Assembly: GCA_964514385.1 (NCBI GenBank)
Contig: CAZEQJ010000002.1
Location: forward strand, 62,001 to 126,000
Direction of reading: 5' to 3'
From: CAZEQJ01 sp964514385
Lineage (GTDB): Bacteria > Bacteroidota > Bacteroidia > Cytophagales > Cyclobacteriaceae
DNA length: 64,000 nt
In this document: positions 47,371 to 56,016 of the stretch, one piece after another
Numbering within the stretch: position 1 is the stretch's first letter
Layout: each line of letters begins with the position of its first letter
The notes under the pieces: generated by a model
The model's input: the letters and a program-made list of their open reading frames with translations, nothing else
What the model was told of the DNA's origin: nothing
The model's database searches: none
Program-made: the position numbers and the translations under genes

Positions 47371-48665
47371 TTTTCAAAATATAGCATTAGCATACCTGAA
47401 AGGTAAAATGGAAGCATGGGTATTTTATATCGCATTAATGTGCCGAAGTTATAGGAGGATACACCCACTGCGAAGGCAAAACTAATCGCAAACAAGATTG
47501 AAAATGATACAATCGGGCGTGTACGAATGATGTAAATGTTATTCGACAATCCCGTCCTGAACAGTATGAACACTGTAATCAGCAGTATCAGACTACTTTC
47601 AAGTGCAGCTATTAGCATCAAGATGTTATTTGACTGCCACAAAAATGGCTGAAAAAGGCTCACAAAAATAGCACGGGGCGCCAGTTTCAATATCCCAAAA
47701 TAAGTAGGTTCAATTTCTCCTAAAGAATAAGTTGACCCAGCACCAGCACCCCACCCATAGGCAATATCATAGGCTGTAATACGAACCCGTTCCGGAATGT
47801 TTGCTAATGCATATTTTTGGTCTATTTGTCCGACCTGATCAATGGCTACATAGCCTACAAGCCCTACCAATAAGACTAGAATCGGGCCAATTATGAGTTT
47901 AATTGCTGTCGATTTTATTACCCTCATACGATCAATGTACACCCAGACAAGAAAGCCTGGAATGAGGCATAATAAAATATAAACCTTGATCGTCGCTATC
48001 AGGTAAATCGAAAGGACTAAAATTGCTAGTGTACTTATTCTTAGCTGTTTCGATGTATAAATATCAACTACACTATATACTACCCAACCTGTGGCGCCGA
48101 GGGTGATGGTGTCTTTGAGTAGGCCTGAACCCCAGAAAATTACCCCAGGGATAAATAATACAGATATAGCCAGCCAATGTATGAGCTGAGGATAAAATCT
48201 TAAGAATGCCTGATATAATGCCCACAGTCCACTAAAGCTGAATACCGCAAAAAGTGCAGCTGTTGCAGAATAAGTATGAAAGGTAATTATGTCAAATAAT
48301 GCAGCTATGCGAATAATCTGATAAGAAGCACTATCCTTGAAATACCAGATTTTTGTACTGTATTCAAATGTTTCAGGTAGGTGTGATGTACCATTTAGCC
48401 AAAGACGTAACCCTTGAAAGAAGTTATCCATAAAGGCATGATATACATGTTCACTGCCGTGTGTCCAGTAGTTAAAAGTATCCCCGCCTCCATAATAAAA
48501 CTGGTAGATCACCCCCAGCATGATGGCGCCAAATATCTTTAAACCCAGTGCGGGTAAAAAATATCGGTAGCTGATGCCATAACTCACCCTTTTTCTGACC
48601 TGTAAGGCCACAATGAAGATGATAATGAGAAGAATAGGTGTTACAGCAAGATCCTTTAAGGTCAT
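47331..48665 (-). CDS. Polytopic membrane protein, possible glycan polymerase or GT-C enzyme
   Basis: A 444-residue protein with roughly ten hydrophobic helices. An extracytoplasmic loop after the second helix contains YGGGDTFNYWTHG, whose acidic residue recalls the catalytic loop of GT-C glycosyltransferases; FWGSGLLKDTITL lies in the middle. It could be the polymerase or a lipid-linked glycosyltransferase of the neighbouring glycan pathway, but I cannot name its family. It ends with a 40-base overlap into the convergent glycosyltransferase gene, a longer overlap than elsewhere in the window. Confidence 0.65.
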   Translation of the reverse strand: MTLKDLAVTPILLIIIFIVALQVRKRVSYGISYRYFLPALGLKIFGAIMLGVIYQFYYGGGDTFNYWTHGSEHVYHAFMDNFFQGLRLWLNGTSHLPETFEYSTKIWYFKDSASYQIIRIAALFDIITFHTYSATAALFAVFSFSGLWALYQAFLRFYPQLIHWLAISVLFIPGVIFWGSGLLKDTITLGATGWVVYSVVDIYTSKQLRISTLAILVLSIYLIATIKVYILLCLIPGFLVWVYIDRMRVIKSTAIKLIIGPILVLLVGLVGYVAIDQVGQIDQKYALANIPERVRITAYDIAYGWGAGAGSTYSLGEIEPTYFGILKLAPRAIFVSLFQPFLWQSNNILMLIAALESSLILLITVFILFRTGLSNNIYIIRTRPIVSFSILFAISFAFAVGVSSYNFGTLMRYKIPMLPFYLSGMLMLYFENQALRAKSFKNSV

Positions 48666-48687
48666 CCGCGATGATTATGACCTAAAG

Positions 48688-49842
48688 TTATAAATCTTTC
48701 AGGTAATCTTTGGCCTGACGAAAAGGCTTGCTTCCTCTGCCGGAAAGTTTTTTTGCCTGCTTATAATAATCCTTAGCTATTTTTTTATTGCCCTGGTCTT
48801 CGTTGATTTTGCCCAGCCGTAATAAGGTGTATAAATAGTATCCGGCCTCCTCAGCATCAGCTTCCTCACCAAACACCTTGGCCCTAAGGTAGTATTTCTC
48901 GGCTATGAGCGGATCACGCATTAATTCAAAATACTGCCCAAGAAAAAAGCTGGCATATCTTCCTGAGTTGGCCTCATAGCCGGTTTGTCCGCTATCCAGT
49001 TTATTGAGTATTGAAGTACACACCGGCACCAGTCGGTCATACCGGCCATACTGGTACAATACGCGTGCATATGCCCTGTGAAAATATGGGTTACCCGGAT
49101 AGGTATAATGCAGGTATTCTGCCAGACGTAACGCCTCATTGGCATCACCGTTTTCACTCGACAGTATTCCCAGCAAGAAATGCTGAGCCTCCGTGCGCGT
49201 GTAAAATGCATTATTGGCTACATATTTCAATTGCTTTATCCCCTTCTCCTTATCCCCGTCTGGGAAGAAAGCCATTACAGGCTTCAGCAATGGAAAACGG
49301 TCCCTGATCCATTCCGAATAATAATTGTATAAGCCGTCACCAAATAAAAATTCAGGACTCAGGTCGTTATTCTCATTATCCAGTTCAAAATGGGATAAAG
49401 TATTCTTGCTGGCTACCGTAGCTTTGCCGTAGTCGCCACGCTCGGAATATAGCCTAGCCTTCAGCCCCCATGCGGCAGCGAGGAAAAAGCGGGCCTCTAT
49501 ATTTTCTTTATTCGTATCATAGAGGGTGCGCGCCTTTTCTATGGCGAGGTCCATCCATTGCTCAAATTCTTCATCATAAGCTTCATTGTAAATGTTGGGT
49601 ATGATTTTCCACCATTGCGCCAGACCCAGCAGGAAGTAGGGCAGGGGATGGTCCGGATAGCGGAAACGCATGAAGATAAACTCCTTCTCAGCTTCTTCAA
49701 ATTTGAAATTATAGAGATTATTGATGGCGGAAGTGACTTCAATTTGCATGTCCATATCCAGCAGCAGCATCTCACTTTTCTTTAAAGTGAAGCTGTCTAT
49801 GGGCATGATCTGGAGAAAAAGCGTGGTGATGAATGCGATCAT
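48688..49842 (-). CDS. Exported TPR-repeat protein
   Basis: A 384-residue protein with an N-terminal hydrophobic signal (residues 1-16) and several tetratricopeptide-like helical pairs, for example ALRLAEYLHYTYPGNPYFHRAYARVLYQYGRYD and DPLIAEKYYLRAKVFGEEADAEEAGYYLYTLLRLG (in parts). It probably acts in the periplasm as a scaffold. No specific name is justified. It lies 22 bases upstream of the polytopic membrane protein gene on the same strand and may share its transcript. Confidence 0.8.
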   Translation of the reverse strand: MIAFITTLFLQIMPIDSFTLKKSEMLLLDMDMQIEVTSAINNLYNFKFEEAEKEFIFMRFRYPDHPLPYFLLGLAQWWKIIPNIYNEAYDEEFEQWMDLAIEKARTLYDTNKENIEARFFLAAAWGLKARLYSERGDYGKATVASKNTLSHFELDNENNDLSPEFLFGDGLYNYYSEWIRDRFPLLKPVMAFFPDGDKEKGIKQLKYVANNAFYTRTEAQHFLLGILSSENGDANEALRLAEYLHYTYPGNPYFHRAYARVLYQYGRYDRLVPVCTSILNKLDSGQTGYEANSGRYASFFLGQYFELMRDPLIAEKYYLRAKVFGEEADAEEAGYYLYTLLRLGKINEDQGNKKIAKDYYKQAKKLSGRGSKPFRQAKDYLKDL

Positions 49843-49907
49843 TAAATAACTTTTACTGCATAATTGACGTATTTGGATTTACGAAGTTTTCAATTAACGT
49901 TAAAGTT

Positions 49908-49939
49908 ATTGAATATTGTGCTTAACATTCGTATTTTTG
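49908..49939 (+). promoter_or_regulatory. Probable promoter of the mini sorting-domain gene
   Basis: ATTG at 49908-49911 and TATTTTTG at 49932-49939, 20 bases apart, fit the Bacteroidota promoter pattern. The -7 box ends 5 bases before the ATG at 49945, so a leaderless transcript is likely. Confidence 0.5.
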
Positions 49940-49944
49940 TTTAT

Positions 49945-50274
49945 ATGCAAAAACTGTTTACATATTTCGCACTGCTTTTAATGCTCTTTCCGGCGTTTGC
50001 ATTCACCGGCATTGAGGATGAAAATGGGCCCGGGATAAAATTCTACCCCAACCCGGCGAAAGATGTATTGCATGTAACGTTGGAGCAGCCAATAGACGAT
50101 GCCACCATCTCCATCAAGACAATTATCGGCGGAGAGATCAACCTTAAGCCGGAGAAGCATTCTTCCACATCGTATTCATTTCAGGTCGACCAGCTCAATT
50201 CTGGTTACTATCTGCTGATTGTTGAATCTAAGGCCAACGATTTGAAGAACGTTTATAAATTCGCCAAACTTTAA
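49945..50274 (+). CDS. Stand-alone T9SS type A sorting-domain protein
   Basis: From the ATG at 49945 the product has 109 residues: a signal peptide (MQKLFTYFALLLMLF to FAFT), then almost at once a T9SS type A sorting domain with FYPNPAKDVLHVTLEQ, ISIKTIIGGEI and SGYYLLIVESK to the end. There is no cargo domain in front of it. A longer frame from 49864 would begin upstream of the promoter and lacks a signal start. It could be a surface peptide, a competitor or regulator of sorting, or a decayed cargo gene. Its stop shares 4 bases with the asnS stop. Confidence 0.8.
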   Translation: MQKLFTYFALLLMLFPAFAFTGIEDENGPGIKFYPNPAKDVLHVTLEQPIDDATISIKTIIGGEINLKPEKHSSTSYSFQVDQLNSGYYLLIVESKANDLKNVYKFAKL

Positions 50275-51713
50275 AATTCTGCATTACCCGGGGTACGGGG
50301 AAAAGGAATAACGTCCCGGATATTTCCCATACCGGTGATGAACTGGATCATACGTTCAAAGCCGAGTCCGAATCCACTGTGTGTCACTGTGCCGAAACGA
50401 CGTGTATCGAGATACCACCACATGCTCTCTTCCGGTATATTCATTTCCTTCATCCGCGATTGCAATACTTCGAGACGCTCTTCACGCTGTGATCCACCCA
50501 CAATTTCTCCTATGGTAGGAAACAAGACATCCATGGCTGCAACCGTCTTGTCATCATCATTTAAGCGCATGTAAAATGCCTTGATGCCCTTGGGGTAATT
50601 GTACAAAATCACAGGCTTTTTAAAATGCTTTTCTACAAGATAACGCTCATGTTCGCTTTGAAGATCTGTACCAAAGCCTTCTATTGGAAATTGAAACTTC
50701 CCTTTCTTATTCGGTTTTGAGTTCTCCAGGATTTGTATGGCCTCTGTATAGGTAATGCGCTCAAAATCATTTTCCAGTACAAAATTAAGCCTTTCGATAA
50801 GGCCCATCTCGCTGCGATCCTGCTTGGGCTTCTGGTTATTTTCATCTGTAAAACGCTGATCCAGAAATGCCAGGTCCTCCTCGCAGTTTTCGATGGCATG
50901 CCGTATCAGATATTTTACGAATTCTTCTGCGAGGTCCATGTTGTCATTCAGATCATAAAACGCCATCTCAGGCTCGATCATCCAGAATTCCGCAAGATGC
51001 CTTGTGGTGTTGCTGTTTTCAGCGCGGAATGTGGGGCCAAAGGTGTAAATCTCCGTTAATGCCAGCGCGGCAAGTTCTCCCTCCAGCTGACCACTTACCG
51101 TCAGATTGGTTTCACGGCCAAAGAAGTCCTCCTTGAAGTTGACCTCACCATCTTCTGTCAGTGGCGGATTTTTGGCAGATAACGATGTGACACGAAACAT
51201 TTCGCCTGCACCTTCAGCATCTGAGCCGGTGATAATGGGGGTGTGAATATTCAGGAATCCTTTATGGTGGAAAAAGGAGTGCACTGCATATATCATCTGA
51301 TGCCGTAAGCGATAGATGGCCGAAAATGTATTGGTTCTTGGACGTAAATGTGCGATTTCCCTTAGAAATTCAAGCGAGTGCTTTTTAGGTTGTAAGGGGT
51401 ATTTCTCAGGGTCAGCCCATCCCAGCAGTTCAATAGAAGAGGCTTTAAGCTCTACTTTTTGGCCGGAACCCTGACTTTCTGTCAGCGAGCCACGCACACG
51501 AATACTTGATCCTGTGGCACATTTTTCGAGCAGCTTTTCGTCAATTTCGGGTATTGCAGCCACCACCTGCAGGTTGGCCAGACATGATCCGTCGTTGAGT
51601 GCGATAAATGCAACGTTTTTACTCATCCGGCGGGTTCTTACCCAGCCACTGATGGTAATTTCTTGACCGTCAGGTGCCTTTTGTAACAGTGATTTAATTT
51701 TTTCCTTATTCAC
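50271..51713 (-). CDS. asnS: Asparagine-tRNA ligase
   Basis: Class II aminoacyl-tRNA synthetase charging tRNA-Asn with asparagine. 480 residues: an OB-fold anticodon-binding domain (about residues 17-110, with ISGWVRTRRMSKNVAFIALNDGS) and the catalytic domain with RHLAEFWMIEPEMAF (motif 2 region) and a final GFGLGFERMIQFITG (motif 3). The TxxF-type residues and the phrase GSDAEGAGEMF distinguish AsnRS from AspRS. Complete with an ATG start; divergent from rpoN over about 125 bases. Confidence 0.97.
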   Translation of the reverse strand: MNKEKIKSLLQKAPDGQEITISGWVRTRRMSKNVAFIALNDGSCLANLQVVAAIPEIDEKLLEKCATGSSIRVRGSLTESQGSGQKVELKASSIELLGWADPEKYPLQPKKHSLEFLREIAHLRPRTNTFSAIYRLRHQMIYAVHSFFHHKGFLNIHTPIITGSDAEGAGEMFRVTSLSAKNPPLTEDGEVNFKEDFFGRETNLTVSGQLEGELAALALTEIYTFGPTFRAENSNTTRHLAEFWMIEPEMAFYDLNDNMDLAEEFVKYLIRHAIENCEEDLAFLDQRFTDENNQKPKQDRSEMGLIERLNFVLENDFERITYTEAIQILENSKPNKKGKFQFPIEGFGTDLQSEHERYLVEKHFKKPVILYNYPKGIKAFYMRLNDDDKTVAAMDVLFPTIGEIVGGSQREERLEVLQSRMKEMNIPEESMWWYLDTRRFGTVTHSGFGLGFERMIQFITGMGNIRDVIPFPRTPGNAEF

Positions 51714-51838
51714 TCTTCGTCCCTTTTTGAAAATCGATCACAAAAAAAGTATAAATGGACGTAGAATCATAAACTAATCAAGATAATTGATAAATTTGAA
51801 TCTGGTAAGTGTCATTATTTTCGCTTCATTTACACTGT

Positions 51839-53281
51839 ATGCAAAAGCTTACATTAACACAGTCGTTGAGTCAGAAGCTGTCACCTCAGCAGATACAGTT
51901 TATAAAACTGCTGCAGGTACCAACAGCTGAACTGGAAAGCCGGATCGAACAGGAGCTGGAGTCCAATCCTGCCCTGGAAGAAGGGCCAGAAGAGGTGGAC
52001 TTTGATGATAATACAGCTGAAGAAACCGAAACACAGGACACAGGTGATGACCTGGATATTTCCGATTACCTGCAGGATGACGATTACTCCGGTTATAAAA
52101 TGCAGGGGGATGGCAATAATCCGGATGAGGATGACAAGGAAATGCCGCTGGCCAGTGGTACCAGTCTGAACGAGCAACTGCTTACACAGCTGGGATATTT
52201 GCGGCTGGATGACCACCAGAAGGTTATCGCCAGACAACTCATTGGTAGCATCGAATCGGATGGTTATATACGGCGGGATCTGGATGCTATTGTGAATGAC
52301 CTTGCCTTTTCACAGAATGTGGAAACTAATATCGATGAACTGGAAAGCATCCTGTTTAAAATTCAGGATTTTGACCCACCGGGTATAGGGGCTCGAAATC
52401 TGCAGGAATGTCTGATGATACAGCTCGAAAGGAGAGATCTTCATATCGAAGAAAATATCCTGGCTAAACGGATTGTTGCGGATTGCTTTGATGAGTTTAC
52501 CCGCAAGCATTACGATAAGATCAGTAAAAAACTGGGTATCGAGGATGAGGAGCTGCTGAAAGCTGCCATTCAGGTTATCACACATCTTAATCCAAAACCC
52601 GGAGGAGGAGGAGGTGAGATGGTGCGCACACAGTACCTGATGCCTGATTTTATTATAAAAAATATAAACGGCAATCTGGAGGTATACCTCAACAGTAAAA
52701 ATGCACCTGAACTTAAGGTAAGCCGATCCTATGCAGAAATGCTGCAGACGTATGATAAAAGCCGCACCAAAGATAAGAAGCTTAAAGAAACCGTAACCTT
52801 CGTAAAGCAAAAGCTGGATTCAGCCAAATGGTTTATCGATGCCATAAAGCAGCGTCAACACACATTGCTCAACACAATGAATACTATCGTCGAATTTCAA
52901 TATGAGTTTTTCCTGGAAGGTGATGAGAGTAAATTGCGGCCAATGATCCTTAAAGATATTGCCAACGCCATTAATATGGATATTTCTACTGTTTCGCGGG
53001 TTGCAAACAGCAAATCAGTGCAAACTGAGTTCGGCATATTTCCCCTTAAATATTTCTTCTCTGAAGGTATAGCTACCGAATCGGGTGAAGATGTGAGTAG
53101 CCGGGAAGTGAAAAATCAACTTAAAAGCCTCATAGAAAAAGAGGATAAAAAGAAACCATTATCAGATGAAAAACTAGAGAAGAAACTAAAAGAGAAAGGA
53201 TACAATATCGCTCGTCGCACCGTTGCAAAATATAGGGAACAGCTGGGCATCCCCGTAGCCCGGCTAAGAAAAGAGTTATAG
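51839..53281 (+). CDS. rpoN: RNA polymerase sigma-54 factor
   Basis: Directs RNA polymerase to -24/-12 promoters, dependent on enhancer-binding ATPases. The ATG at 51839 gives the standard start MQKLTLTQSLSQKLSPQQ; a longer frame from 51809 adds ten residues without support. The Gln-rich region I (about residues 1-45) is followed by an acidic linker (about 45-105), the core-binding region (about 110-310) and the C-terminal DNA-binding part with DISTVSRVANSKSVQT and the RpoN box ARRTVAKYREQ near the end. A TAAATTTG box at 51791-51798 may be its -7 element. Confidence 0.95.
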   Translation: MQKLTLTQSLSQKLSPQQIQFIKLLQVPTAELESRIEQELESNPALEEGPEEVDFDDNTAEETETQDTGDDLDISDYLQDDDYSGYKMQGDGNNPDEDDKEMPLASGTSLNEQLLTQLGYLRLDDHQKVIARQLIGSIESDGYIRRDLDAIVNDLAFSQNVETNIDELESILFKIQDFDPPGIGARNLQECLMIQLERRDLHIEENILAKRIVADCFDEFTRKHYDKISKKLGIEDEELLKAAIQVITHLNPKPGGGGGEMVRTQYLMPDFIIKNINGNLEVYLNSKNAPELKVSRSYAEMLQTYDKSRTKDKKLKETVTFVKQKLDSAKWFIDAIKQRQHTLLNTMNTIVEFQYEFFLEGDESKLRPMILKDIANAINMDISTVSRVANSKSVQTEFGIFPLKYFFSEGIATESGEDVSSREVKNQLKSLIEKEDKKKPLSDEKLEKKLKEKGYNIARRTVAKYREQLGIPVARLRKEL

Positions 53282-53286
53282 CGCTT

Positions 53287-53901
53287 TTGAAGTTTTATCG
53301 TCTTATTTCCATCATCTTTCATCCCCTGCTTTTCATTACATATCTGTTTATGATATTGTGGTGGCTGGCACCGGAGCTTTTTTCACCTTATGGCAATAGC
53401 GAGATTCCCAAAATCATCTTTATTGCCTTTATCAGCACCTTTCTTGTGCCCAGCCTGAGCATTTATATATTCAAAGTAACACATAGCATAAGCAGCCTTG
53501 AGCTTGAGATGCGTGAAGAAAGACCACTTCCCTTTATTTTTATTGGCATTATTTATGGCCTTGCGTGCTATCTCTTTGCTTTTCGCCTGGGCCTTTCAGG
53601 TTTTACCATTACCACCATGATCCTGGTGACTGCGTTGATCATTATTTGTACATTCATAACCTATTTTTATAAAATCAGTATCCATAGCGCAGCCATGGGG
53701 GGTGCATTTGGCCTGTTCTGGGTATTGCATTTCGAGCTGGATAGTATCGAGCTTGTGTATACTGCTGTGGCTACTACCTTTTTTAGCGGACTGGTTATGA
53801 CATCGAGGCTGGCACTCAAGGCACATGATGAACGTCAGGTCTGGATTGGCTTTGTGACCGGCGTATTTGTAGTGGTGACAGGGTATTTTCTGATCAAATA
53901 A
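53287..53901 (+). CDS. PAP2-like integral membrane protein
   Basis: A 204-residue protein with about six helices. It shows a degenerate version of the PAP2 lipid-phosphatase motifs: MREERPLPF in place of K-x6-RP, ISIHSAAMGG in place of PSGH, and SRLALKAHDERQ in place of SR-x5-H-x3-D. His residues are kept but the last Asp is Gln, so phosphatase activity is uncertain. It starts 5 bases after rpoN and is probably co-transcribed with it. Ends before a hairpin. Confidence 0.75.
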   Translation: MKFYRLISIIFHPLLFITYLFMILWWLAPELFSPYGNSEIPKIIFIAFISTFLVPSLSIYIFKVTHSISSLELEMREERPLPFIFIGIIYGLACYLFAFRLGLSGFTITTMILVTALIIICTFITYFYKISIHSAAMGGAFGLFWVLHFELDSIELVYTAVATTFFSGLVMTSRLALKAHDERQVWIGFVTGVFVVVTGYFLIK

Positions 53902-53927
53902 AAAAAGGGACCTGCTGTCCCTTTTCC
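53902..53927. terminator. Intrinsic terminator between the PAP2-like gene and the small secreted gene
   Basis: AAAGGGAC and GTCCCTTT form an eight-base stem around a CTGCT loop, with A/T tracts on both sides. The better T-tract is for the minus strand, where it ends the small secreted-protein gene; it can also end the rpoN operon. Confidence 0.8.
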
Positions 53928-53944
53928 ATTTAACCAAAACTAAT

Positions 53945-54268
53945 TTAACCATTTAACCTAAACAAAGAGGTGTCTTCCGTGCTCATGATAAGGGATGCTT
54001 TCCTGAGCAGCTTTTTTAATTTTCTATCCTTGATTTGCTGGAGGTTATCCACCTCTTTTTCATATACCAGATCAAGATTTTGGTCATACACCCTGATAAG
54101 CTGTGGTGTAGTAATATCAAAAGAGATAAGTTCAGGCAAATCTGTGATATTGAGCTGAACCTCCGCAGGATCTATTGAGGGGCTATCCGACAACGCGCTA
54201 TCGGTATGTTGCATAGCAAACAGCGACATGGAAAAAAGAAGGCTGAGGATGAGGAATTGGATTTTCAT
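53945..54268 (-). CDS. Small secreted protein of unknown function (paralogue 1)
   Basis: A 107-residue protein from the ATG at 54268 (a start three codons earlier is possible), with a signal peptide (MKIQFLILSLLFSMSLFAM) and a mature part of about 85 residues. The C-terminal half, QLIRVYDQNLDLVYEKEVD to SLFRLNG, aligns with the neighbouring small gene at 54508. No known family, no cysteines and no sorting domain. Expected in the periplasm or outside. Followed by a terminator. Confidence 0.75.
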   Translation of the reverse strand: MKIQFLILSLLFSMSLFAMQHTDSALSDSPSIDPAEVQLNITDLPELISFDITTPQLIRVYDQNLDLVYEKEVDNLQQIKDRKLKKLLRKASLIMSTEDTSLFRLNG

Positions 54269-54507
54269 AATGAGCAAATTTTAAATTTTGAGTTTCTGAT
54301 CTTTGATATCTGTATGCCAATCAGCATGCCAAAAGTGTAACGTATTGATTATCAGTGATATAATTATTTCTGCTTAATTTTTAGTGTTCGGATATGTACA
54401 GTTGGGTATTCAGTACCGGACATACTTACAGCGGCTGGGTGCCGAATAAGGCAAAAAAAAAGACCATCCCATTGCCCGGGATGGCCTATGCTCAGAGCTA
54501 GTCTTAT
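54269..54507. other. Longest non-coding stretch in the window
   Basis: About 240 bases between the two small secreted-protein genes. It contains the promoter region of paralogue 1 and the terminator of paralogue 2. The central part (about 54300-54440) is AT-rich; I see no tRNA, no repeat and no clear structured RNA. Confidence 0.6.
54453..54486 (-). terminator. Intrinsic terminator of the second small secreted-protein gene
   Basis: On the minus strand GCCATCCC and GGGATGGT pair around a GGGCAAT-type loop and are followed by nine T residues. It lies about 20 bases after the stop codon at 54508. Confidence 0.85.
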
Positions 54508-54876
54508 TTATTGCCCGAAAAGATACAGTTCTGTCTTGTTGAATGTGGTAATATGATCACTTCGACGAAGGATCTGCCTTTCTTCCAGGCTGAGTTCTGA
54601 GGCATATTTTTCAAAAATGAGACTGTCACTCATGTTGTACACACGGATAAGGTGCGCATCATAGAACATGAAGTCTGCTGCTGACATGTCGTTAAGGATG
54701 TTACGCAGCATCTTGTTCAGCTCATCGTCTGCCACCTCTACCGAGTCTGTTTTCATTTGCATGGCAGGGCTGGCGTGTACGGAGGTCGTCATAGCGGCAA
54801 CAGCTATGAGAATGCCCAGCAGCAGAAGTGTCAACTTATTGTACCGGGCTACTTTGATGGATTGTAAATATTTCAT
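54508..54876 (-). CDS. Small secreted protein of unknown function (paralogue 2)
   Basis: From the ATG at 54876 (MKYLQSIKV) the protein has 122 residues; a longer frame to 54990 looks non-coding. A hydrophobic segment (LTLLLLGILIAVAAM) ends in a signal-peptidase-like VHASPA. The mature part ends LIRVYNMSDSLIFEKYAS, then LRRSDHITTFNKTELYLFG, which lines up with paralogue 1 in LIRVY, a following L(I/V)(F/Y)EK, and the final (L)(Y/F)L/R-F-G/NG ending. No recognised family. Its own terminator follows. Confidence 0.72.
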   Translation of the reverse strand: MKYLQSIKVARYNKLTLLLLGILIAVAAMTTSVHASPAMQMKTDSVEVADDELNKMLRNILNDMSAADFMFYDAHLIRVYNMSDSLIFEKYASELSLEERQILRRSDHITTFNKTELYLFGQ

Positions 54877-55031
54877 GTCTTTATTTTTTGAGTTTGACCG
54901 TGATATCATCTTGTCCAAAGCTGTGCCAGTTTCATTAATAATCTGATAATCAATGAGATATGTGTATATTCGTCTGAATAGTATGTCCATAAACGTACAT
55001 GTTGTTCTTTGACGAACAGTCTTTTATTTGA

Positions 55032-55062
55032 TTTGACGGAGAAATATTATCTTCTATTTTTG
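55032..55062 (+). promoter_or_regulatory. Strong primary-sigma promoter of sucD
   Basis: TTTG at 55032-55035 and TATTTTTG at 55055-55062 are separated by exactly 19 bases, an exact match to the Bacteroidota TTTG / TAnnTTTG consensus, with the sucD ATG 20 bases further on. This is the best promoter in the window. Confidence 0.75.
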
Positions 55063-55082
55063 CAGGGTCTAATCGAGGAAAA

Positions 55083-55958
55083 ATGAGTGTACTTGTAAAT
55101 AAAGATTCCAAAGTGATCGTGCAGGGGTTTACCGGATCGGAAGGAACCTTCCACGCATCGCAGATGATTGAATATGGCACCAATGTGGTAGGTGGAGTAA
55201 CTCCCGGTAAGGGTGGCACCACCCATCTTGAGCGCCCTGTTTTTAATACAGTGAAAGAGGCTGTGGAAAAAACGGGGGCTGATGTATCCATTATTTTTGT
55301 GCCACCTGCATTTGCTGCCGATGCAATTATGGAAGCGGCTGATAATGGTATTAAGGTAATTATTGCCATTACTGAAGGTATACCTGTAAAGGATATGATG
55401 GCCGCCAAAGACCTTGTAAAAAGGAGAGGGGTAACATTGATCGGCCCGAACTGTCCGGGAGTGATCACGCCTGGCGAAGCCAAGGTCGGGATCATGCCTG
55501 GCTTTGTATTCAAACCCGGTAAAATCGGTATTGTGTCAAAATCCGGTACACTCACCTACGAAGCTGCTGATCAGATTGTGAAAGCTGGTCTTGGTATCAG
55601 CACCGCCATTGGTATTGGTGGTGATCCCATTATTGGTACGTCCACCAGGATGGCGGTCGAAATGCTGATGGATGACCCTGAAACAGAAGGCATTGTGATG
55701 ATCGGTGAAATCGGGGGTAACTATGAGGCAGAAGCTGCGCGATGGATACAGGAAAATGGAAACAGGAAGCCTGTGGTTGGGTTTATCGCCGGACAGACGG
55801 CTCCTCCGGGAAAGCGTATGGGACATGCCGGAGCCATTATCGGAGGAGAAGAAGATACCGCAGCAGCAAAAATGAAGATTATGGAAGCCTGTGGCCTTCA
55901 TGTAGTGAAGTCACCTGCCGTCATTGGTGAAACTATGCTTGAAGCGCTGAAAGGATAA
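55083..55958 (+). CDS. sucD: Succinate-CoA ligase, alpha subunit
   Basis: Citric-acid-cycle enzyme that converts succinyl-CoA to succinate with formation of ATP or GTP; this subunit binds CoA and carries the phospho-histidine. 291 residues: the CoA-binding N-terminus with VQGFTGSEGTFHA and GGVTPGKGG, then GPNCPGVITPGEAKVGIMP, and the phosphorylated His248 in RMGHAGAIIGG. sucC (beta subunit) is not adjacent, unlike in E. coli. Complete, with its own promoter and terminator, so it appears to be a single-gene unit. Confidence 0.97.
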   Translation: MSVLVNKDSKVIVQGFTGSEGTFHASQMIEYGTNVVGGVTPGKGGTTHLERPVFNTVKEAVEKTGADVSIIFVPPAFAADAIMEAADNGIKVIIAITEGIPVKDMMAAKDLVKRRGVTLIGPNCPGVITPGEAKVGIMPGFVFKPGKIGIVSKSGTLTYEAADQIVKAGLGISTAIGIGGDPIIGTSTRMAVEMLMDDPETEGIVMIGEIGGNYEAEAARWIQENGNRKPVVGFIAGQTAPPGKRMGHAGAIIGGEEDTAAAKMKIMEACGLHVVKSPAVIGETMLEALKG

Positions 55959-55986
55959 ACCTATCATAAATTGAAATAATGGAGAT

Positions 55987-56016
55987 GGCAGGACGAAAAT
56001 CCTGCCTTTTTTATTT
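55987..56016 (+). terminator. Intrinsic terminator of sucD
   Basis: GGCAGGA and TCCTGCC form a seven-base stem around a CGAAAA loop, followed by TTTTTTATTTT. The T-tract overlaps the stop of the convergent rny gene (56011), so the two genes share this short region. Confidence 0.85.

Noticed and set aside
54950..55555. A 201-codon minus-strand open frame opposite sucD
   Set aside because: It is antisense to a strongly conserved enzyme gene, has no family resemblance, and its content is explained by the codon pattern of sucD.
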